Assembly: GCA_021030915.1 (NCBI GenBank)
Contig: JAGEMR010000110.1
Location: forward strand, 1 to 64,000
Reading direction: 5' to 3'
Length of the DNA: 64,000 bases
Source: Astrothelium macrocarpum
Taxonomy: Eukaryota; Ascomycota; Dothideomycetes; Trypetheliales; Trypetheliaceae
Of this stretch, positions 21,298-31,800 are shown in pieces. The translations under genes were made by a program, and so were the position numbers. Under the pieces are notes generated by a model. That model was not told where the DNA came from. It did not search any database and worked only from the letters and a program-made list of their open reading frames with translations. Positions within the stretch are counted from its first letter, which is position 1. Every line of letters starts with the position of its first letter.

Positions 21298-21305
21298 TAT
21301 ATAGA
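21298..21305 (-). promoter_or_regulatory. TATA box of the 2OG oxygenase gene
   Basis: On the minus strand the sequence reads CTATATAA about 83 bp before the ATG at 21215. It lies within the divergent region shared with the NSE2 gene, which itself shows no such box. Confidence 0.4.
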
Positions 21306-21759
21306 GAGACCCTCAACAATAGTAATAGAGAGATTATCAAGAAAAAATTTTCAGTGAATTTAGATAAGGTTTGGAATTGCTTCAAATAATTTGAGGTCCT
21401 CTCCAGAAGGCTTAGATGACTTATATCTCTTGCAATCGCGGGTGACAGTTCTTATTATAACCCCCGGTACTCTTTTCCGATCGATGGATCACTGCATTCA
21501 CCACAGGCTGATGATTTCCATGGAAGCTCGGAATAGTACATGCTGCAAGAACCTGTGAATAATGGAAGACTGGCTTAAATTCCTGCAAGGACCGGTCATT
21601 CATGGGCGTGTATCAATCACGTGTTGACGTAAGGTTTTGACGCGTTGTTCTGCCCAAATGAGGCGCGTTCCCGGATGTCGTCTTAACCTCGATCACCAAC
21701 TCCCTCCTTAGACCTCAAGACAAATTCCGTTATTTCATTCAATTCGCCATTTAAGCACA
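21306..21759. other. Divergent promoter region, 2OG oxygenase and NSE2
   Basis: About 450 bp. A CACGTG E-box lies at about 21619 (ATCACGTGTTG). A 60-aa minus frame has no motif. No other feature is visible. Confidence 0.4.
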
Positions 21760-23109
21760 ATGTCTACAAGGCTGCGGCAATCGGGTGCCGCTCCGAGCCA
21801 ACGACTAGAGCTTCCACCATACGAAAGCCCACTACATCCTCTTACTCCTGCTCAGCAACGTGAGCTCCAAAGATTGGAAAACCTCAAATCATTGGACACA
21901 TTGAATGCTCATCTACAACATGCTCACGAATGTGTGAGCAACATGGCCGCCAACATCAACGATCGTTTCACCGAGCGTCAGACATCCTTGGACAAGCGAA
22001 AAGCAAAGAGGGTACAGCAGCCGACAGAAGACGACGGGTCCGATTTACAAGACGAGGAGAAAGCACTGAATACGATGCGTGATCGTGTCGACAAAATGAC
22101 CCAACGCATGGAAGAAAGCGTCCGCAAAATTATAGATAGTGGCAAATACATCGAAAGCATGGGCAACGTCCTCAAAGACGCCCAAAGACAAGCCCTCAAC
22201 GACGCCACTCGCGCAACCCAACCCAACACTCAAAGCCAACCTCACCACCAAAGCACCACCCACGACAGCTCAAGCCTCGCCGACTTCGAACCCACCGATC
22301 CCGCCACCACAGCCGTGCCCCCCACCGACTCCCTCCGCAACATCTACACCAGCAAGCTCACCCGCGACAAAGACCGCTGGCAGACCTTCTCCCTCCGCAC
22401 CCGCTACGCCGACCACCCATCCTACCGCGAATTCCGCGCCGTCGTGCATGACGCGCAGAACCCGGACGGCAGCGTCGAGCGCTCCAACCCGTCGACCTGG
22501 TTCTCCGAGCGCCCGGGGTCGCCCGCGCCGGGCATCACGCGTGGCGGACGGCGGCAGCACACCTCCACCACCAACACCAATGGCGATGGCGATGGCGCCT
22601 CGGACTCCGAGAGCAGCGACATCGCGATCGCGCGCGAGCGCATCAGCACCAAGTGTCCGCTGACGCTGCGCGAGTTTGCGGATGCCGTGACGTCGACGCG
22701 GTGTCCGCACAGCTTCGAGCGGAGCGCGATCGCCGCGCTGCTGCGCGCGTCCGGGCAGCGCAGCGGTGGCGGCGGGGCCAGAGGGGGGGAGAGGGTGGTG
22801 CAGTGTCCTGTGGGCGGGTGTGCGCAGATGCTGGGCGAGAAGGATTTGAGAGTGGATGTTACGGTGGTGAGGAAGATTCGGCGGTTGCAGGAGGCGAGGG
22901 CGAGGGCGGCGGAAGAGGAGGAGGAGGAGGGCGGAGCGGAGGAGGTGGTGGAGGAGATTGGGAGTGGGGACGAGGAGGTAGAGACGGAGGTGGTGGGGAG
23001 GAGAGCGAGGAGTGTGAGGTTGAAGGAGGAGCCGAGGGGGACGAGGACGCCGAGACGGACGGTGGAGGAGGATGTTAGTATGGGCGAGGGGGATACTGAG
23101 GACGAGTAG
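21760..23109 (+). CDS. nse2: SMC5/6 complex SUMO E3 ligase Nse2/Mms21
   Basis: A single exon of 449 aa. An N-terminal coiled-coil half (residues ~30-150) would dock on the Smc5 arm. An SP-RING (zf-Nse) lies at residues ~297-357 with Cys299 (KCPLTL), Cys315 and His317 (RCPHSF), and Cys349 and Cys354 (QCPVGGCAQ). A glycine/arginine-rich loop between His317 and Cys349 is longer than I expect. The acidic, arginine-studded tail (~370-449) is low complexity. Nse2 attaches SUMO to SMC5/6 subunits and recombination or telomere proteins in the nucleus. The second half of the gene is unusually GC-rich and, near its end, purine-rich on the coding strand. Large shadow frames on the opposite strand come from this composition. 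It is tail to tail with RAP1. Confidence 0.9.
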   Translation: MSTRLRQSGAAPSQRLELPPYESPLHPLTPAQQRELQRLENLKSLDTLNAHLQHAHECVSNMAANINDRFTERQTSLDKRKAKRVQQPTEDDGSDLQDEEKALNTMRDRVDKMTQRMEESVRKIIDSGKYIESMGNVLKDAQRQALNDATRATQPNTQSQPHHQSTTHDSSSLADFEPTDPATTAVPPTDSLRNIYTSKLTRDKDRWQTFSLRTRYADHPSYREFRAVVHDAQNPDGSVERSNPSTWFSERPGSPAPGITRGGRRQHTSTTNTNGDGDGASDSESSDIAIARERISTKCPLTLREFADAVTSTRCPHSFERSAIAALLRASGQRSGGGGARGGERVVQCPVGGCAQMLGEKDLRVDVTVVRKIRRLQEARARAAEEEEEEGGAEEVVEEIGSGDEEVETEVVGRRARSVRLKEEPRGTRTPRRTVEEDVSMGEGDTEDE

Positions 23110-23302
23110 GATGTGGATAAATGAACGTGAACTTGCGCTGCTGCGTACGAAGAGTATACTATGTTTGGTAAAATTGTGGAAAAATGGATGCATTATTCCA
23201 TTTATAAACTACCGAAATAAGGGGTATATCGTGTAAGCGTAGTGTAATGAGAATTTTAGACGACGCTGAACGCTGAAGCTATTCGAAAGACTTGACAAAC
23301 AA

Positions 23303-26126
23303 TCAAGCTTGACTAGACTGCTCCTCTCCATCCCGCCACTCACGCAAGAACTCCAATCGCTCCTGCACCAGGGCCCACCCATGCTTCTTTTCGAGCTGCG
23401 ATAAGCACCTTGCATCGCCTCCTTCGACGTCTACGTCGTCCTCGTGAGTCCAAACTCCTTTCATATTTGACGGAACGCCCTGTCCCAACTCTAGATTTGG
23501 AAGAATCTGTAGCACAAGCTCGGCGTCTAGACATGTGGCACGTAGAGCCTCCACGATGTGATCGTACTTGTGGCCAGCTTCCAGTAATTCGTTGATCCAA
23601 GCGTTTAGATCTGACATTTCAGTTTGGGAGTCGCGAGGCGTTTGACTCTGATCGTTTTTTGGGAAAAAGGAAGCCATAGGTGGCGACGAGGGAAGTTCAG
23701 ATAGTTCAAATGGTTTGTTCGGAGAAGGCAGATCAAGGTCCGGTGTTTCGGATCCATCAGAATGGAAGAGGGCTTGGGTATCAACCGTCGCATGTCGCGC
23801 TGACGCTATTGGAGTTTCTTCTTCCTTCCTGGCAAAAAATTCTTGACCGTCGCTATCCAAGAGCTCACCCGTTGTAGGGTTGTGCATCCTCTGTATTCGC
23901 TTGATGCCATTCGTTGCAGCTGATCCAACTTCCTCGTCGAGGTCCTCTGTTGGTTGATTAGACTCATCAGACAGTCCAATAAACTCAAGATCTAGAGGTT
24001 GCGTTTGCGCATCAAATAAAGCTTGCGTGTCAGTATCGGAAGGGTCTTCCATCTCAGCTTCTTGGGAGGCAGTCTCCTTCATAGAATGGTCATTCTTCGA
24101 AGCCGTGTCCACTCCAATTTCATGATCGTTCGCTTTTTCAACATGCCTTACAAGACGGAATGAATCAGCTTCGCTGTCACTTGCATCGTCATCGCCAGGC
24201 GTCGGGATGTCCAATGATGAAATATGAGAGCCATGTGGCGATACAGGCACATCATCTGAGCCCTCGACTCTTCGCCTAGTTACAGAAGATCTCCCCTGGG
24301 AGCCATCACCGACTCTAGAATGCAAAAGTCTAGGGGACGCTGGGCGCCCCGTTGATTGTCGTCGATGTTCCGATGGTTCAGCGTTGTCAATTTCGTTCAA
24401 AGTATTCTCATAGTCACCGGCCAATCTGTCAAACTTCTTGCGTGCTGTTCCACGGTGCTTGCTCTGAGGCGAGTTTTCTGGCACGCTCTGGATTGAATTG
24501 CTTGCTAATATAGGCCGCTTATCAAATGTGAAAGGACCTGATAATTCGATCGACAAATTGCCATCTGAGATATCCTTATTGTTCCCGCCATCTTGCTGTA
24601 CCTCGTTGGTTGTCGTGAGCTGTCTACCGTTGAGTTCCCTGTTGGATGGATTCTTGGTATTTGCGTCTTCAATTTCGCTTGCACCGACGTTGCTGGTATT
24701 GTTTTCCCTTTCATTGCTGAGTATATCGACATCTCGCGGATTTTCAACCTTAGAAGGAGTAGCGGAATTGACAGTAAACATTTTTCGTGTCGGTGTTCCA
24801 TAGGAAGGCCGGGAATCCTCCAGCCGTTGCTTCTTGTACGAAGGTGAAGATTGGATTCGACTAGAAGAGTGTCTGCGAGAGTCGTCTGCTCGCCGTCGTT
24901 TTCTCGATGAATCGCTATTACTTGGACTGGAGGAAGCCAAGGAGCTTTCGATTTCTCTTTCCAGTGTCTGAGCCGCTTCTGTCTGCTCTGTGGTGGTTCT
25001 AACGGCAACTGCTTGCTCATTTGTTGCCGATAAACCGCTTGTATTGGATGATTCGGTATCTTTTGAGCGTTCTTTTGTGAGATTCACAGAGTTAGCACAT
25101 GCATTAATCTTGGCTTCTTGAGATTTCTTCACGTCATTTCCAGGAACTGTAGTCGTAGAGGACGAATTCGTTTGAGGGCTCTCAGTACGATGTGCTTTTT
25201 GGGTTTCCCCTTCCAAGGATCGAAGATGAGCTGGAAAGACTATGCTTTCGTAAAAATTACGCCATCTCTCGGCCGTGTGCTCCGGATGCCGCTTCTCCAA
25301 GTCCTTCCAAACCCTGGTAGTGTATATCTTCATGGGTATGTTTGATATATCAGGGGCTTGTGCTAATAAATCCTCATATTCCTCCTTTGTAAAATCTTTA
25401 TATTTACTGCTCAACTTCTCAAGAGTCGATTCCGTAGGTAAAGCTGCAGGCTGCTGTTCCGCGTGTACGGGCGATGGATTCATTGGCTTCTTATTGATTT
25501 TACTGTCGGAAGGTGGAGTTGGCGGGTCCTGTTTCGCGTAGCATCCACGTGGAGGCTTATCGCGAAGGTATTTGACGTATCTATCACGCCACGATTGCCA
25601 TGTGTGGCGCCCATTCTGTAATTTTCAGAGCTTCAGAATCCATGACATTTTCCTGCGAAAGCGACATTGCGTACTCGTTACTCACTTGCCGTTCTAATTC
25701 CTTGTATATTTCATTTCCCAAGACTCTTTGACCACTTCTTTCACATTGCTGAACCCAATTCCACAGGATCCTGTCATCTTCTGCGCTAAAGTATATCCTG
25801 CCTGATTTCATAGGCTTTCCTGAGTCAATGCCACGATTTGCGCTATGCGATGGCCCTTGTAAGTAGTCTTCTAAGGGTAATAGTTCCCCTTTCTTGTAGG
25901 AATTTTCAATCCATTGATAGGATAGTGAGCCTTCGGGGTTGTCCTTCCTGAGATGGTCTACTATGAGCCTGTCGGCTTGCTTCTCCAAAGGTACGATGTC
26001 TCCGCCGAAGTGTTGGATTATCTTAAGAAACTCGGAGCGAGCGGGGCATCGCTGGGCTACCCAGAACTTGAGACCAAGGAATAACTGGTTGCCTTCGGCT
26101 GCGCGGATCTGTCCATTAATTGACAT
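23303..26126 (-). CDS. rap1: Telomere-binding protein RAP1
   Basis: Model: complement of 23303-25615 and 25686-26126, intron 25616-25685 (GTGAGT...TTACAG, phase 0); 917 aa. The junction restores the Myb helix reading ELERQ then HTWQSWRDRYVKYL. Residues ~15-105 form a BRCT domain (FWVAQRCPARSEFLKIIQHFGG). Residues ~113-170 form the Myb/SANT domain (YFSAEDDRILWNWV). A second Myb-like unit follows around KYKDFTKEEYEDLL. A long disordered centre leads to a C-terminal RCT domain (last ~85 residues, with KYDHIVEALRATCLDAELVL and GVWTHEDD). Rap1 is recruited to telomeres as part of shelterin and limits fusion and recombination. Its start lies 424 bp from the divergent SWF1 gene, and its end faces NSE2. 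Confidence 0.9.
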
Positions 26127-26550
26127 TGCTCTCGGCTACGAGCGATCTTAGCGTCCGTAGCTCTAGACCTCATGAAGAATGTCGTTGAAGAGATGAGGTG
26201 TAGACTGGGAAGAAGATGGGCGAGACGCGATCCTACGTAAGGTAGACAACGCGGATCGCGCTATCACGTGTCTAGAATGTTCGTAATGGGCACCGTGCGC
26301 GATTCACTTTAAATGTGCTGGGATGCCATCCTGAGCAAGACTGGCTGGGCTTATACGGAATGACCAAAGTGAGGACTTTGTTTTCTCTGAAGCTTCAATC
26401 TAGAAAAAGCCATCGTCCAATCAAACAACTATTCTTTTCATTACATTCAACACGACTCTCTGTTATATGAAGCCCTTTTAGCCTACGTATTGTCAATACG
26501 AAACTGGTAATTTGATGAAGTAGCTCGATGAATGTATTATAACCACTGGC
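26127..26550. other. Divergent promoter region, RAP1 and SWF1
   Basis: About 420 bp between two divergent start codons. It contains a TCACGTG motif near 26264. No TATA box stands out and no RNA gene is seen. Confidence 0.4.
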
Positions 26551-27931
26551 ATGGTTGGAAAACTGGAAAAGATTGCTATTGCAATTGGACTGATATCTTT
26601 TTTCACGTTCGTGTCGTTTTTTGGACGCCTACCAGCGCTGAGGTTTGACCTCCTTCACCCGCTCATATGTTTCGTCTTCTAAGTTTCTTAGGAACACGCC
26701 AATCGGGGCTCTTTATCGTTTGATATGGATTCACACTCCTCGAGCATTCGTGAAAATCGATGCGAAGATAACTAGTGGTCGTGTCAGTCGTTATTTGACG
26801 CGGGCAAGCACGTATCTTCTCCATGAGAAACATCCCCTAGTCCTTGTAATTTTTATTACTTTCTCTTTTAGAAATGTCACATCGTCTAACGCAATCCAGA
26901 TTCTCTTCCTTGGTTTAATCACGATTTGTTCGACGCTATTTCTGTACGCTGCAGTCTTGTTCTTGAACAACTCCCATCTTCTGCCCCTGGCTATTATTCT
27001 CCCAGCTCCCTACTATTTTGCCTACCTTTGCGCCAAGCCGGATTCTTCTGTGATTACCGACTTCAACCATAGTCGGCATCTTGTTGCATATCCCTATGAC
27101 TACGTCCTTTACCATCCTCAAAAACATTGCCGGACTTGCCACTTTACAAAACCAGCTCGAAGCAAACATTGCAGCATTTGTCGTGCTTGCGTGGCTCGAT
27201 GCGATCATCATTGCATATGGGTCAACAATTGTCTTGGAAAAGAAAATTATCGTTGGTTTTTGATGCTTTTACTGAGCGTCGGAGTCTTGGAATTGTACGG
27301 GTCCTGGTTAGCATGGACCGTTTTATCTCCAAGACTTGGAGCAGGTGCAAAACCTGGTGACCAGCCTACTGAATATGGGCTATCTGTCTGGACGCGATTC
27401 ATTCGTCTCATCATTGATGCTGTCAACGTTGGAGGATTCTCAATAACCGGTGTGGGACTACTCGCCGTGATGACAGCGCCTTTGCCTTTGATACTTTTGC
27501 TCTACCACATTCATCTAATCTGGGCAGGTATGACAACCAACGAGACTGTTAAATGGAATGACTGGCGAGAAGATATGGCTGATGGTGTCGTCTTCCGAGC
27601 CGAAAGAAGTAAAGTCTTTGCGGCCAAGGCGTTGGAAGATCCCTTTCAGAGACCAGAAACGAGCGCAAAGGATGTGGTCGAAGGTGCATTAGCGATGAAT
27701 GACACGCATGGCATCTGGAACGGGAACTTGCATTCTAGGAATTCACATGAGCTCCACATAGATTGGCCCGTACAAAGTGATCAAATTGTAGTCAGAACGG
27801 CCAGCGGTCGACCACCTGCATCCGGTCAATCACAAACAGATTTATGGACGCGATGCTGGCGACTAAACGATGTCAACAATATTTATGATCTCGGTTTTTG
27901 GGACAATCTGTGGGACGTTCTACGAGGATAA
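26551..27931 (+). CDS. swf1: DHHC palmitoyltransferase, Swf1-type
   Basis: Model: 26551-26642 joined to 26692-27931, intron 49 nt with a GTTTGA donor and TTCTTAG acceptor; 443 aa. The short first exon supplies the first membrane helix (LISFFTFVSFFG) and FFGRLPALR, which joins to NTPIGALYRLIW as expected of Swf1. Four or more helices surround a cysteine-rich domain, with CRTCHFTKPARSKHCSIC and the catalytic DHHC at residues 202-205, followed by CIWVNNCLG. Swf1 resides in the ER and S-palmitoylates cysteines next to transmembrane helices of SNAREs and other proteins. The donor is not the usual GTRAGT but the join is in phase and restores the conserved N-terminus. A frame start at 26645 (TTG) would miss exon 1. 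Confidence 0.9.
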
Positions 27932-28876
27932 ATGATGTGTATTATGGCATTATGAATTTGATACACTTGTAAATTTAGCATTAGAAAACGTTCCACATAA
28001 ATCTTAGTCCTCGGTCATGAGTCCGTAAAGTCGTTTTCTTTTTGAATATATGAAAAAGCACAAATTTTATTCAGCGACAGCATTGATTGTTGAGAGCGTA
28101 AGAGAATTCTACATCTAGACAAAGTTATTTCGAAGTGAGGTGGCAAAAAAGGGTCAAGCGCGCAATCACGTCCGTGAACGAGGCGCGGAGATTTCAGCTT
28201 CGCATCTTCGTCGCTTGTCATTTCCTTCAACAAAATGCTGCATTTCAAAGTGACAACATGCCAAACCTGACATCCTTAAAATTCATAGCTCAGCTGGAGA
28301 TCTTCAGAGATCTATGGTCACCATGCCTAGGGAGCTGGATGTACTCGGTAGACCAGTGTGTCCGAGATCCACCACAGCAATTGACAAGTGCCTTTTCCTC
28401 TATCTTCTCTTTCCTGGCCCAGATTTGCAGTGAGCTATAGATCGAGCGCCATGAGTTACTCATTCGATCTAGGAAGTACAAATGGCTGGACCAGAAAGTT
28501 GTGTTGGTGTGACTGGTGCTTACTGTTGCCTACTGTTGCCTTGCCATCTCATCATTGTAGTTTAGCAGCCAGGCGCTGATTGAAGAGTCACCAGACCACG
28601 CGCCGCTTTCGCGTTTGCTTTTCATCAGCGTAGGTATGAGAGGTGAGTTGTATAAATTGCGAAGCATGAACAGGTGCTTCGTTTCGTCGGTCTCAATTTC
28701 TCTGAACTTGGTTCATCCCATAAATTGTCTCGGTTCCCTATCGCACCTTCCATTCGAGTCTTGAAAATTATCACTAGATTGTCTTTCTCTTTGCAATAGC
28801 TACTAAAGGAAGCCAGGAATCATTGAAGAATACATTGAAGAACATAGGACAATACACCGAAACGGAATTGACTGCA
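27932..28876. other. Intergenic, upstream of the NTase-ankyrin gene
   Basis: About 945 bp. Frames of 60-100 aa on both strands lack motifs. It presumably holds the SWF1 3' region and the promoter and 5' leader of the next gene. No tRNA-like cloverleaf or repeat noticed, apart from a short duplicated CTGTTGCCTACTGTTGCC near 28525. Confidence 0.45.
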
Positions 28877-31800
28877 ATGGCTGCACCTAGCTATAGTACT
28901 CTCCCCCCAGTTCCAGTTAAACATGAAGACTTTGTCGCGTTTGCAAAGTCTTTTTCTCATGCTGAGCTTGGGAAGAACCTCGAGCCTTATAGCCAGTATG
29001 ATGCAAAGCTACGGGAAATCTTCGCCCAGGAGCCTGAGCATCCCATCTTGTCAAACAACACTATCAATCTTGCACCAATCTACAATGGACAGCAATCTAG
29101 CATCACGATCCGTGCCCGCAACTTGGATACTGAAGCCGATGATGAGAAGGAGAAATATATCATGTCATTGAAGGACAAGGATAGGAAACCGAACGAATCC
29201 CCGGCGATTGTGCCTTCTTTCAAAGAATTCCAAGACAATTTCAATGTTTTCTCCGAGCAATCAATAATTGACATGGATTGGTCAAACATAGTCGTCGCGG
29301 GTAGCGCCGTTGCCACCGCGCTCTTGCCAGTTCCTAATCAATACAGGGGCTCCAAGAAAGGACTTCGAAAGTACTACCATGAGATTGTTGCTCCCGCGTC
29401 AGACGTGGACCTCTTCTTGTATGGTCTCGATGAGAAGCAAGCTATCGAGAAAATCAAGCAAGTTGAGCGCTATGTCAAAGATGCTCTCCTAACAGAAACT
29501 ACAACCGTGCGCACCAAGAATGCCATTACGATTGCCAGTCAATATCCAACACGTCACGTCCAAATTGTACTCCGAATTTACAAATCTATTGCGGAGATTC
29601 TTACCGGATTCGATGTTGACTGCTCCTGCGCCGCGTATGACGGGACTCAGGTTTGGGCTTCTCCCCGGGCTTTGACTGCATACATGAGGCAGGTAAATGT
29701 GATTGATCTCACGCGTCGCTCACCTTCCTATGAGAACCGCTTGTCCAAATACTCGCATCGGGGATTTGAAGTTTATTGGTCCGACCTTGATCGCTCTAGG
29801 ATTGATCCAACGATATTTGAGCGTAGTTTTACAAGAACAGTCGGCCTAGCGCGTTTGCTGATTTTAGAAAAATTGCCCAATCAATCGGATCGAGAGGCCT
29901 ACCAAGACCAGAGAAGAAGAGAACGAGGTAGACCTGCGATCAACAGATATTATCAGAATCGTACATCTCGACTTTACGGCAATATTAAGGAGGCGCATGA
30001 AGACGAGGTCGCCGAGTGGGTGGAGCAGGATGAGGTTTCTGATTATCATACTTTCGTATGTATCTATGCGGTTGCGGTGTAGAATCTGCTGATGATCTCG
30101 AAAGACCATACCCTACGGGCCGAAGTACCATGCCAAGAAGATTGAGAAGTTGCTTTACAGCAAGGACTTGCTCTTGAATGCAGAATGGAATAACGAGGAC
30201 CGCCTTGAAGAAATCAATCTACACCGACACCCGGCATTCTTTGGCACTGTTGAAGATGTCATCGGTGATTGTTGCGGCTTTTGTCCCAAACCTGCAACTC
30301 CTGAGGAAGAGCAAGTGGCTGAAGAGGAAGGCAAAACCTTCGTGTCTGGTACGATCTCGTTCATTAAGGACAATGCAGGTCGGCAAGCAATCGGTAGCTT
30401 TAACCCGGTCACGGATGCAGACTGGACTGGTAAGTTGCCATGCCGCACGTTTCTGCATCAAAAACCGCATTCGATACACAGATCGACAGCATTCTGACTT
30501 TCACACAGAAATGGCATACGTCGGTAATACGGCCCGTCTTTGCCAAGCTATCGTTGACGATGATCTTGACGGTGTCGTGGACTGGCTGTCCCAGGAAGAC
30601 TCGGATCCCAACACACGTGATTATACTGGTCGGACTCCACTACAGCTTGCCGTACAAAGCTCGACGGCCAGAGTAGTTCAATGTCTTGTGAATCATGGTG
30701 CTCGCCTTATAGCAAGGCTGGCCGATGGACGGACAGCATTGCACCTGGCATGCGCTCGAGGAAATCTTGATATGGTCAAGATATTGCTTCAAAAAAGCGA
30801 AGAAAATGAAGCGGAAGAAGAGGAGAAAGATGCAGCTCGTAAAAAGTCTCGCACAGCTTCGGAAATGACTGATGCTCAGAGCGGCGAAGAAGACGTGGAG
30901 ATGATCGATGCTGAGGAGGCCAGAGATACAGGCGAAGACGTTGAAATGAAATCGACCACATCTGCAACATCGGCGTCTTTTGTGAAGGTTGAAAAAGAAG
31001 AGCAGGAGGTAGATGGAGAGGACTCCAACCTCGACGAGAATCAAGACGACCCTGACGTCTATGACATCAACGTTCTGGCTTGGGATGTGGCATGTTCGCC
31101 GCTTCACATTGCGATAACACAAGGTCATGTTCCAGTTGTGAAAGAACTTGTGCAAACCTATGGTGCGGATGTCCTTCTCCCGGTGAAGCTCTTCAATGAT
31201 TACGACAAAACTCCTCGAGCTGCTATCTTAACCCTTGTTCTCGCTTTGAATCTGCCATTTGAGAAAGCTAGAGAAATGTCGCTGGTCCTGCTACAGTTAG
31301 GGGCTTCGTCTGCTCAGGCTGATATGAAGCAGACCACAGCACTCCACTACTACATTGCGGATAAATCCGAAGCCGTTTCAACTCTATTCGAAAATGACGA
31401 GCCTGCCGTACGTCGAGCTATCAATCAACTCTCAGTAGGAGGTAGTTCTTACCAAGCGCAAGTTGCAAGCCCCCTCACGACTGCAATTATCGTCAATGAC
31501 TCAATTCGAGTTCTGAAACTACTTGAGACCGGTGCAAAGCCAATGATTGATTTTGGTGTCTTCATGAAAGCTGTTTTGATACGGTATGAGAACTACAGCA
31601 GCTACAGAACTTCTGAGCAGAATCAGGATCAGTTCAACCGGTCAGTCGAACAGCCAATATACCTTGCTGTCAAGACAGAGCAACCAGCCGTTGCTCTCGA
31701 ACTGCTTCGTCACGGCGCAGATCCGAATACTCTATCATGTGGTTCATATAGCATTGTACAGCACCCACACAACTACCGATCCGACCAAGCGCAAACTGTT

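Noticed and set aside
22270..23193. 307-aa frame on the minus strand over NSE2
   Set aside because: Shadow of a GC-rich gene; arginine/leucine/histidine-rich sequence without a domain, while NSE2 on the plus strand has a full SP-RING.
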